From Agelaius tricolor (Eukaryota; Chordata; Aves; Passeriformes; Icteridae), in the NCBI GenBank assembly GCA_023055355.1, contig JALJCS010000024.1, positions 10,245,501-10,309,500 on the forward strand: 64,000 nt of DNA, read 5' to 3'. The notes below the pieces were generated by a model, which did no database searches, was not told the DNA's origin, and saw nothing but the letters and a program-made list of their open reading frames with translations. Both the position numbers and the translations under genes were made by a program. Shown piece by piece: positions 24,884 to 36,200 of the stretch. How positions within the stretch are numbered: position 1 is the first letter of the stretch; each line of letters starts with the position of its first letter.

Positions 24884-25525
24884 TGGGGGGACTGGCAGGG
24901 ATGGCACTGAGCACAGGGGACTGGCAGGGATGGCACTGAGCAGAGGGACACCCCTGGGGACTGGCAGGGATGGCACCGAGCACAGGGGCACTCCTGGGGA
25001 CTGGCAGGGATCACACTGAGCACAGGGACACCCCTGGGGACTGGCAGGGATGGCACTGAGCACAGGGGCACCCCTGGGGACTGGCAGGGATGGCAGCGAG
25101 CACAGGGGACTGGCAGGGATGGCAGCGAGCACAGGGACACCCCTGGGGACTGGCAGGGATCACACTGAGCACAGGGGAACCCCTGGGGACTGGCAGGGAT
25201 CACACTGAGCACAGGGACACCCCTGGGGACTGGCAGGGATCACACTGAGCACAGGGGAACCCCTGGGGACTGGCAGGGATCACACTGAGCACAGGGACAC
25301 CCCTGGGGACTGGCAGGGATCACACTGAGCACAGGGGAACCCCTGGGGACTGGCAGGGATCACACTGAGCACAGGGGACTGGCAGGGATGGCACCGAGCA
25401 CAGGGACCCTCCTGGGGACTGGCAGGGATGGCAGCGAGCACAGGGGACTGGCAGGGATGGCAGCGAGCACAGGGACCCTCCTGGGGACTGGCAGGGATGG
25501 CAGCGAGCACAGGGACCCTCCCTGG
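24884..25525. repeat. G-rich minisatellite, about 17 copies of a 40-bp unit (some 29 bp)
   Basis: Each unit starts CTGGCAGGGAT and contains GAGCACAGGG. Most are 40 bp; four are cut to about 29 bp by loss of the ACACCCCTGGG segment. Unit variants are GGCACTGAG, GGCACCGAG, GGCAGCGAG and CACACTGAG. From 25,150 to about 25,350, units ending GGAACCCC and GGACACCCC alternate, giving an 80-bp higher-order period. It lies in the intergenic region, and its long open frames on the minus strand are by-products of the repeat. Confidence 0.95.
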
Positions 25526-25867
25526 CTCCCTCCCGGAGCTCCCTGCCCACCTCCTCCCCCTGCGAGGGGCTGCGAGCACCGCGGGCTGCCCGGGAGAGGG
25601 CACTGCTGCCCTGCTTTTGGGACAGTCCCCGTTCCTAATTCAGAGAAAAAGCCATTTCCAGCCGGGCCGGCCAAAGCACAGCACAGGGTAATGACAAAGC
25701 CTCTCGAGTGATTCTGCTGCACCCCGAGTGTGGCAGGAACTGTGCTGCCCCGAGGGGTTTGGAGCATCATCTGCTCTAATGGCAACAGCTCCCTGTGCCC
25801 TGTGTACACAGAGCACTGCAGAGCGAAACATGTGCAACAATCCTATGTAAATACATTGATTTGGTTA

Positions 25868-25965
25868 CCAAAAAAAACCCCCAAAAACAAAAACAAAACC
25901 ACCAAAAAACCTCCCACCCTTCAAAAAACCCCACCAAAAAAATACCAACCCAAAAAGAACAAGCA
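25868..25965. repeat. A/C-rich low-complexity block
   Basis: About 100 bases of almost only A and C on the + strand (AAAACCCC, CAAAAACAAAA, CCACCAAAAAA types), so strongly strand-asymmetric. Confidence 0.8.
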
Positions 25966-26227
25966 GCAACTAAAATGTTAAAATCCAGACTGGGAAGGCA
26001 GAGAGATACCATGAAGTGCTGAAAATACCAGAATCAAATGCTTGAAAGGGTACAACTTAAAAATTATTTTTACAGCTGAGATGAAAATGAACCATTTAAC
26101 ACACGTGTGTAACTGGCCTGGTGAACTCATTTGTACAGCAGCACTTTTGTCTGAGGCAAACTGTGTAACTGATGTAGGACCTTCCATCTTCCACCAAAGG
26201 AAAACCTTTTCATTAGCAAAATAGATG

Positions 26228-27131
26228 TTTATTTTTGAAAAGGCAGAATACTCCCACTTCATGAAAGCTGTAGGATTGCTTAAATGGGGCAATTTATTAC
26301 ACAACACAGGTGCTCTGTACAGCCAGTAAGAATTAACTGCTTTGCATAACAAGAATTTCCCATAGGAAATGTAATGAGCATAACAAAGTACATTGGAAAC
26401 AAAGGGGTGCACTTAAGGAAGAAGACCAGAAACTGAAGCATAAATAGTGAAAGAGTTAACCAGTTTTCTCTCATTTTCTTTAAAAGTAACAATTTGAATT
26501 CTAGCACAAAGGCAGAGAAACAGACATTTAAAAATCTTTGTACAAATTTTAAAAAGCATACATAGGAGTGGAAGCACAAAAATATAACAAAAGAGAAACC
26601 AAATGTCATCTTTTGATCTGTCAGTATCATCTGAAGCCTGTTTACATATTCCATATTCTCTACATTTTTATCTCTTTTGCTTAGGTCAAAGTAGCATTCA
26701 CAAAAAAGAATGCTACTGTGTACCACATCTCAGGCTCAAAAGTAAACAGTACATCACTCTTGTGATGAAACCTTACTGAGACACACTCACCTGGGCCCAG
26801 TGTGCACCTGTTCTCCTACAGGTGCACTATCCTCAGATTTATTCCAAATCTAAAACAGTCTCCCCAGCACATTACCCAAGCAGTCTCAAAGAGCTTGTAT
26901 TAAAGACTTCCTTGTTTTCCCTCTTACCAAAACCAAGAGGGAATGTTTTATTAACAGCTAAAGGAAGTTGGGATTGATTCTTGGTCTGCAGCTAAAAAAG
27001 ATGTATGAGTTATTATTGATTTTCTTCATTGTTCCTCAGCAAAGCAGCTCAGTAAGTACCTACAGCTGCTGAGATTCCCCAGAAGGATGCCTTGGTACAC
27101 TGTGTTCAGACAGCTCAGACAAAAGCTTTTA
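26228..27131 (-). other. EVC: EVC 3' UTR (extent uncertain)
   Basis: Sequence after the stop on the minus strand with no coding similarity. Minus-strand AATAAA hexamers occur at 26,947-26,952, 26,838-26,843, 26,293-26,298 and 26,228-26,233, so the UTR is at least about 190 bases and perhaps 900. Confidence 0.5.
26947..26952 (-). terminator. EVC: Nearest polyadenylation signal of EVC
   Basis: AATAAA on the minus strand about 180 bases after the stop, followed by a T/G-rich stretch (TTGGTTTTGGTAAG). Further hexamers downstream could be used instead. Confidence 0.45.
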
Positions 27132-27213
27132 CTACCTGCTGCCTTTCTTTTTTAACATCTTTGAGTTTTTCCTGGGTTCAGTCTCCCCTTCATGTGAACT
27201 CTGTGGCATCTCT
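27132..27213 (-). CDS. EVC: EVC last coding exon with stop TAG
   Basis: The exon completes Arg and reads [26 protein letters not shown], then TAG at 27,134-27,132. Acceptor TTTCAG. The end parallels human GNSKKMLKRRSNL, which fixes the stop. Confidence 0.93.
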
Positions 27214-30200
27214 CTGAAAGAATAAGTAAGAAAAAGACAACAAAATTGCAGACAGTTTTTAAAACGCTCTACTTCTCCCCTAAACTAAATTAATTTTGGT
27301 AAAAGAAAGGCTCCTGCTATATAACTTCTGCAGTCACTGGTTTCAGTGCCTCTGTTGGGGCTGCCAACACAAAGTTGCAAACCCATAAACGTTCCTTTGT
27401 TGGGTCCCTGCTCCCTGCACACGCATCCCTCGTCGGCTGTGGGAAAGGAGTGTGTGAAAGGGGTTGATGCCATCAGGGAAAGGAGCCATCTCCTGAAGTC
27501 AGTCCCAGGCTGAGGTCACTCAGGGGATAAATACTTTTCCCCAAAGGCCTGTGGCTCCTGAGAACCAACTGTTTGCTTTGCCTGTCAGCAGGATTTTCTC
27601 TGCTCAATATATCAAGGCGCAGCAACCAGCTGGCTGGTTTGATCTGCCCGTGGTAATCAGCTGGCATCTTTCAGGTTTGCAGCCACTTCTCCTCCAGTTA
27701 GCACCCCAGCACAAGCCAACTGAAACATCTATCAAGAAAATCATTGTTAGAGCTGCTACCCTCATCAGCCAAAGGCTGGAGCTTGCCTTTGTTCCTGAAA
27801 TAAAGGTGGAAGTTGAAAGCCTAAATACCACAGACCATATTTTGGTTGCTACAATTCAGCCTAGTTCCTTTGAATTCACTTGTCTCTGCTGATTTATGCT
27901 GTCTGTGACTAAGGTTTAAATAAAACTAAATAAAGGAAATTTGGAAACAGTATTTCTCATTTCTATACCTTTGATCAAAGCTATTTATAAAATATATAGC
28001 AGTACAGACAAGAAAATAAAGATGAATTTCCTAATTTCAAAAAAATATTATAGGGCAAAAAAGCTTAAGTACATGTGGAAAGTAAATATTAAGGAAGATC
28101 AGCTAATGCAGGCATTATGTTTTAAGTCTGACTGACATCTTGTTAAAAAGTAAGTTTTGCAGTTTTGTATTAAAATAGGATTCTTTTATAAACAGCTTTT
28201 CACATACCATTATTTTTAGTCTGTAACATACCTGCATAAGCCAGAAGTTATTCCATGGGGTTCTTGAATATTTTCATGAGAATCCTCTTTTTCTGCTGGT
28301 TCAGGTGACTGGAAGGTTTGTCTTTTGGAATTTGCTTTTTCACCTGAATTGCCAAATGCAATAGATTAAAAGAAAAAAAAAAAAAAGCACAAATAGTAGA
28401 GCTTGTTTGGTTTTGATTAACCTGAAGCAAAAAGTTACACTCTGACTTTTCATACACACCTATTAATGTTCCAAGGAAATCACTTCACTTTACATTGGCC
28501 CAGCACACTGCTTTTTTACCACTGGTCAGTTCTCACACAGCAGACTGTGAACTGCCACACTTGCTGAACACTGAAGTGAGTTTCCATGTGGTGCAACAGT
28601 TGAAAGCCCTATCATATATTTTCTTAGCAAGTAACTGAAAATGGCCTTTTATTACCACCAAGCAGAAGAAAAGCTGGTTCATATTTCTGAGTGATTTGAA
28701 TCAGAACATGATGTTAAAAATTCACTGCTTTGAGCGCCCTGACCGTGCAGTCACGGTGCCTACCAAGGCAAACAATTCTGCACACCTGAGAAACAACAGC
28801 TGGGGAGAAAGACTTCAAAAGTGTGCAGGGAGTGACCTGCTTTTCCCTTTCAGGCACCCATCCTGCCTTTCAGCATCCTTCAAATGCAACGCCATATGTT
28901 TCATTCTGATAATGACAGAAAGATTGCACGGCTCAAAGGATGACACTTGTACACTGCATCTGAAACGTGCACTAGGAAACACAACTGCTATTCTAAAAAT
29001 TTGCCCCTAAGTAGCTCTTGAAGAATGAATTAGTATAATTTGTCAAAACTACAATACATTCATAAAAATAGATCAAGCTTCCTGATTTTGAGTACATGTG
29101 TGGGAGGCGATTCTTCCACTCTGCCAGGAGAAGGAAAACCGGGTGATTCAACTCTGCTGTTCTCCCATGGATTGAGCAGTTGAGGTGAACAGAGCTGTTT
29201 CTAAAGGAATGACAAAGACATGAAAAATGTTTTGGTTTCAGCAGGGCAAGGCCTCACCTGAGTGGGCACAATGTAATCTATAGGTTAAAGGCTGCTCTGA
29301 AGTGAGGAAAGGTGGCACTTGTTTGTGGCTTCAGAAAAATGCAAAAGAGAGTAGTCCAAAACACCTACTTGTCAAATGTTAATACAAATGGAAAAGGCAG
29401 AAAACTGGTAAGGTGCTCTTTTCCCTAAATTTGAAATCTACTCACACTGCTCTGCTGGAGAACTGGGTGACCTTGAAAGGTTTCATTACTTTTCTACATC
29501 CCAGTTAGGGAAATGGCACTGATGAAAAATCTCTCCTGAAACTCCAATGTGTTATACTGCAAAATCTGCACTGATTTGTGGAAATATGTGGGTTTTTTTC
29601 TGAACAATTCAGGATAGTACCAACCTGCTGGCTTGCTCCTTTTGGAAGGCTTCTTCTTCACAGTCAGTGGAACTCGGGTCAGCACAGCCAACTCACTCAC
29701 AAAGTCCTGCTCTGCTTCCTGCATGCAAGGACAGAGTAGCAATCACTCAACACAACACAGCTCAGTTCTGTGTTATTTTATTACATGTGGCACAACAAAG
29801 CAGGCACATCACTGCAGAAACACAGGAAACAATATGGGAAACAATCAGGGAAGTGTTCCTACAAGACAGAGATGAATCTCAGCACTCATTCCAACTAGGC
29901 TAGCAAAGAGACCCCTACAATTTGTCCCATGTTTCTCCACTGAATGCTTAGATCCATGAACCATTTACCCTTAGCTGATTCTCCAGCTCAGCTCCCAGGT
30001 GGTGCAATCCCAGCAGCTTCTGTTTCAGAGACTCCAGACGAATTTGCTGCCGCAGTTCAAACTGAGCCAAAATCTTGTTCTGCTGTAGCACTATCCTGGT
30101 CAGAGAAATATAAATGTATAGATGTTGTTCAGTGCAAGGCAGGAATACAATCCTGTCAAAGTCTATTTAGAAGGTTTTGTAGACAGAAAGGCTCATTAAC

Positions 30201-33200
30201 AGTATTGGCCCAGCCAACTTCTGCTGGGACAGAAAATTTTGTGGTAGATTTTTAAATTTACTTATTTTAGTAACCTGCCTTGGCTGTCCATGGAATACAA
30301 GGTTCTTTTGGAGGTAGGAATTCCAGGAGTTTGCAGTGTCCATACCTGGATTTTGGGAACTGGAATTCAGCTCTAAAGTTGAAGCCTGCTTTCAAAACCA
30401 CTGTATATTTCTAGGATCAGTTTTACTGCCTGCTTGCTAAAGGGCCAAGGCAAACAATGTTCAAAGATCTGTTCAAAGATCAAGTGTGAGAACAAGAAAT
30501 TAAGAATTAGGCATTTCATCCAGGCCTCTTCAGTACTGAGCCATCATCAGAACCAGAATGAGCCATCATCAACATGGTAATTCAAAACTTGGGAATTGAA
30601 AGCATTAACTGCTGAATTCTTCACTTGTTTTACATTTCTGGTAAAAGATTATTATTATTACAGTACAACCTGAATGGCTGCAACTTTGCTGCATCTATAT
30701 TTCTTCTGTTTTCTTGCCTGGTCTACCTTAAAGCAATGCTGTCAATCACCCATCAAATTCCTCAGGGAAGGAGGTGACACAAATCCTTTCTGACATTTAC
30801 ACTTAATGAAGTTGCTACTGTAATGCTCACTGCTTACAGAGGTTACCTTTCAACATTTGCTTTTTGAACTCACACTCCTAACCTTGCACCAAGGGCAAAA
30901 AGAAATAAAACGATAAAACAATGTCAAGTTTATAGGAGTTGGACAAATTAATGTAAACTTTATATTTAATTTAAAAAGCACTAGACCGTAAAATAAATCA
31001 TACTGGCAATAGGAAAATGGGTTTGATTACTGATTATTATGGTATCAGCTTAGATGCTGCATTGCTACATTCTTCAATCCCACATTTCTGCTTCTGTGAA
31101 GGCAAATTCAAATTTTCCTATATTTTGTTTAAAGATACTAGAATAGATTACAGGAGAAAAAACAAATGACAAAACAGCTGGAAAGTGAATTTGTATGTCA
31201 CAATAAATGATAAATTTGATAATGAATAACTAACAGATCTTTTATGAAATCCTTTATTACATAAATCCATTTATTTACTAACTCAAGCAGGGATAAAAAA
31301 GTGGGCAATGATATCTTTCAGTTTAGAAGAAACAGAATGTTTAAAGAAAGATTTAACCTCCTTATAATGTCAAAATTGAAGCTGTTGTATTTTGCTGAAT
31401 AACAAACCAAGAGTAAAGATATAAAATGATTACAAAAATGTATCATATACATGACAAGCCATAGACCTTTTTATGACAACTTATGCCTTTTTAATTGCAG
31501 TGCTTTTTGTCAGGACCTAATTTTCATTTAATCAGTAATTAATTAAATATGATTCTTATTTAACTAACATTTGAGGGATTCCACTCTAAATTTAGTGCAA
31601 GTAATCTTGATTTTCCAAAGCATTCACTGAAACCTTCTTTCCACTTTGAGTATTTTTTGGGCTTCAAGCATTTTCTCCTCATTATGGTAAATGTTTTCTC
31701 CACAGCAAACTAACAAACACTTTTGATGTTCAAAGTAAAAAGGATGGGATGTAATGAATTACATTCAGTACTGGTTCCCATCCCACATTTATGTTAAATT
31801 TCTTTAAAAATTTGGCATATGTTTTGGCATTGTATTTCATTCTCTCTTTTCAAACTGCCTAAGTATAGTTCTCCAATCTGTAACTAATGACCATCAAAAA
31901 GTTTATTTAATAAGAAAGTAATTCTCTGAGATCAAAGGGCAGACATCATTTGGCAATAGGTATTTCTTTTCCATCAAAGAGAAGTATAAAATGCAAACTG
32001 AAGACATTTATTCAGCTAGACATTCATGCAGATCTGCAATCACTCACAAAGTTTAAATAGACAGCAATGCTGCTGCCTGGTCTAACCTTTGGTGGACCGT
32101 GGATGACACATTTAGGAGGCCTTTGGTGTGTTTTTCTTTCAATGCCAGTTCATTCTCTTTATTCTTCAGTCTGATCCTTTCATTTCCTTCTGTTGAAATA
32201 ATGTTTTTGAAAAATTTTCTGCTCAAAATTAAAAACTCTGAGTTGTGACAACCTTCATCACAAATTAATCCTGATGCTAGGTAGCCTTTCCAAACTTACT
32301 GCTCCTTAGGGATATCAAGTACTTCTTACACACTCTGCCACTGTGATCTGCTGCAAAGAGAATACTTTGTGCATCATTTAGATAAGATAGGAATGTCATG
32401 GCATTCCTGTTTACCTACTTCTCCCACTAGGCTAACTAATTAACATGGAATTCAAAGCAGAAATTTTCTAAAAAGACCTTGATGCCTTAAGCAAGAACTG
32501 TATTACCTAAACAAAAAATGCATTCCAAAGAAAACCCTCCACTCAGATGTGACTTATTCCTGGGTATGCCCAGCTTCACAAGCTGTCCCTCAACTGACAG
32601 GAAACTATTCTGGTTACTTTCACAAATGCTCACACTCTGGGACTGAGTGCTTATGTGCTGGCCATGCTCCTGACTCTGCCCCTGCACTCCTGCCTGGCAG
32701 CAAGGCTTCATCTGACAGACAAAACCTTGCACCACTCTATTGAAATTAAACAGGAGGGAGATGGATGGGTTTGTAACAGATCAGGGTACATAACCTTCAT
32801 CTGGGGAGCACCCAACCTTTTCTGAACACTCAGAGGGGCTGACAGGCCCTTTCCTTCCACCTGCACCATCAGGGAGCAGTTACTGAGTGTACCCAGGGCT
32901 GGGCTGGCTGGGCTGGCTGTGAGAGGGGAGGTACTCCCCACCTTTCCTCCTGTCACTGTGCCTGGCAGGCTCAATTCAGATTTACTAGGTCAAGGGATGC
33001 CAGAAGAAGCAAAATCCTCTAACCTTACACTAAGCACACATACTGGGAAACAAAATTGTCTTAAAGTTGTCAGTATCATACAAACCTTGTAAGGATTTTA
33101 GATATTGAAGTTTTTTTCCCTCATAATCTTCTGTGATTTTTCCTAAATGCTGGTAGTAGTTTTGCACCAGTCTATTGATATTATTGCTGGTCCCATATAC

Positions 33201-36200
33201 ACTTTCAACAGCAGATTCCACCAGTCTCTCCTGTATCACACAGTACAAGTCACAATTAATTTCCAAGCCCAAAAGTGTTTTGATCTGTTTAAAGAAACCA
33301 CATAGCTAATTTGGTATGTGCACACGAAATTGTGAATTTAAAATGTGGCTTTAAAAATGGGGCAGACTGAGATACTGAGAACCATGCAACATGTCAACAT
33401 GAAAAATTGCAGCAAAACCTTCCTAATTTGCCTCATCTCCATCTGGGAAGTGGTCATTCCCCTATCCATTCAATCTCTACAGCCCATTTTAACAATCAAG
33501 CCAACTGCCAGCAAAGCAAGCTAATCTATGTGTAGCTCTGCTGTGACATTTCCATTACACAGAAAATCCAAATATTTACTTTGGAAAAAAATTATTCATC
33601 TGTGATGTAAGTTTTAATTTTATTTAATTATTTATCTTTGAATTAATATTAAGCTGGTAGAATGCAAAGTATTAATTAGTCACAAACCCTTTATCAATAG
33701 AAAATAATCTCAATTTTTTTCTTCTTTCTGTTATTCTCTGCCATTAACAGTTGTGACAATTTTTTTCCTGTTCCAGTGTTTGACTTAAAACCTGTTTTGG
33801 CTGCTGTAGCAAATACTGTGCTGCTACATAAACTAGCTTGCAAGTACTTTGCAAATTATGCTCAGTTTTAACACAGGTCCTAAGGGTTTTCTGCTGATAC
33901 TTCCAGGCATAGGTTAATGCATACATTAAATTGCTTTCCATCTGTGCAAGGTAGCCCTGGTTTTGTCTGGAAAATTGCTATTGACCATTTCCATACCTTG
34001 AAGTCCTGTTCATGATCTGAACTCTTTTTTCCAGCTTCCCCTCGAGCATACTGCAGCAGAGTCTGCCCAATCACCTGCTCCATGTGCTGCTGAAGAAACT
34101 GAAGAGCTTCTTGGATTTCTGTGACTAGCTGCTGGTGAAATTCTAAATTGATTTCTTGTGTTTCTTCCTCAAGCTTCTCCTCCTCTTCACGGATGTGGGA
34201 CTCCTGGCAATCAGACAATAAGACAGCACTGCCATTTAAATATGTTAACAATTGTAGTCAGCTTCACTTTGAAATAAAGTCCTGCACCCATTCAGAATGT
34301 TATAGTTTTAGCAATTATAATAACATAATTTACAGAGGAAGTTTGTACAGTCATTTAACACATTTGTCATTGCAACAGAACTATAGCCTCTGTCATGATA
34401 TGTACAGTTGTGGTATTTGCTGGGTCCCCTGGATGAAGGATGAATTGAGAATCTGACTCTATCTTCTCAGAAGGCTCATTTATTATTTCATAATATTATA
34501 TTATATAAAAGAACGCTATACTAAAACTATACTAAAGAATAGAGAAAGGATCTTACAGAAGGCATAACAAGATATTAATTAAAAACTTGTGACTGACTCC
34601 TCAGAGTCTGACACAGCTGGATGGTGATTGGTCATTAAGTAAAAACAATTCACATATTGGATAAACAATCTCCAAAGCACATTCCAAAGCAGCAAATACA
34701 GCAGAAGCAAAGGAGATAATATTGTTTTCATTTCTCTCTGAGGCTTCTCAGCTTCCCAGGAGAAAAATCCTGGGCAAAGGGATTTTTCAGAAAATATGAC
34801 ACTGACATAGAGTAAAAACTGCATCCTGTCCTATTAGTCACTCCTAAGTGATGTATTCCCCTGTATGTGAAATGTCCTGAGTCCAGTAAGGGACAATTGT
34901 GGATGCCTTGATAAACTGCAGAGGAGCAAGGCAAGGACAGTTTTGCACCAGGAATGCTTGCACAGTATGTGTGGTCTACCTGAGAAAAACTTGGTTTGCT
35001 GGTACTTGGGAGTACCAATACCCTTGGGACAGGTCACAAACGGTGGGTAATAACACTTGAAACAACATCTTCTGCTGCTGAGTTCTAAAGCTTCTCCACA
35101 TATTTCTTAATTTTGAACCTGCCATCTGGTAACTTTGCTAGGTGCTCTCTTCTTTCATTAAAAACGTGAAAAATGGTTCTCTATTCACATATTTGATGCC
35201 AGTTTTAAAACCTATGATATTCCAGAAGGCACCTATTTTTAGGCTGAAGAGTTCAAGTCCTTTGAGGCCTCTGGACCATCTCTGCTTCCATTTTTGTGCA
35301 TGAAAAGTGCACACTTTTCATCTAAGCTCTCTTTAGTGAACAGTAGTATCTGCTTACCAGCATGGTCAGTCTGTTCTGTCATCCTTAAGTGTAGCAGTCT
35401 GCCATAGATGGCCTAATATTCTGTTGCTGATGTTTTTCTTATATTTATACACTTAGCTAAATAACATTAAAATATTCTGGAAGATGTGATAGTACCTATT
35501 TGATGCCTTCTTGGAAATAAGAAATGCAAGTAGAAAAGGAACATTCATCTGTAGAAATATTCTTATTAATGCTTACTAATATTCTTATTAATGTTCTGAC
35601 ATGTTATATTTATAGACTTATGTTTCTGAGGTTTTTGAGAAAACTGGAATGTCATTAAACTGTTTCTCTCTTTTTTTTTTAGAGACACAATGTCATGTGA
35701 TTAAGCCCAAGGTAGGATTCATTACATTCTGTATGAATTCAATAGATAGACATGACATTGTCCACCAGTATAAAACTGGCTCAAGCAAAAATTAAGTTTG
35801 GGTAAAACAACACAATATATCTAAAAATCTGCTTGAATGTCTGTAAATTAACTTCTTCCTGAACTACTTATAGATTGTTTTTAGTTTTGGAGGATGTTTG
35901 TAACATGTTTTTTCTCCCTTGACTTTTCCCAATTCCACACCTATGTCCTACTTGTTCAGCAGCAAGAATCTAGCAAGTGTATTTTTAGGCACTTTCTTGT
36001 GAGATGGGTCTTAGCTGGAATTTGAAAGAGGCTGTAATGGAGAGATGCCATTGGAACATTAATACCTGAGGAAATTTCATTTTCATTAGGGAAGGCAGTG
36101 ATTGCATCAATTAACATCTCCATGTGAGCTAAGTGAGAGGGAGTAACGGAAAGCAAGAGGAATGCAGTGATATGCATTTGTATTTTATTATTTTATATTT

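Larger units (their letters stand above)
20681..26227. other. Intergenic region between the 3' ends of CRMP1 and EVC
   Basis: Between the CRMP1 polyadenylation site and the lowest candidate EVC polyadenylation signal I see no coding exon. It holds a CR1 tail, a 49-bp two-copy duplication, a small odd palindrome (22,700-22,718), a 17-copy minisatellite, a CpG-rich patch and an A/C-rich block. The rest (for example 22,860-24,880) shows nothing recognisable. Confidence 0.65.

Noticed and set aside
24884..25525. CRISPR-like spacing of repeats
   Set aside because: Units are contiguous and the segments between cores are not unique spacers; this is a eukaryotic minisatellite.
24381..25809. Long overlapping open frames on both strands, up to 224 codons, with Pro/Cys/Ser-rich repeats
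   Set aside because: They are read through the minisatellite, whose unit lacks stops in several frames. No family resemblance and no conserved start.
27551..27892. 113-codon plus-strand frame in the last EVC intron
   Set aside because: No recognised similarity and no splice or promoter signal; the opposite strand is also open.
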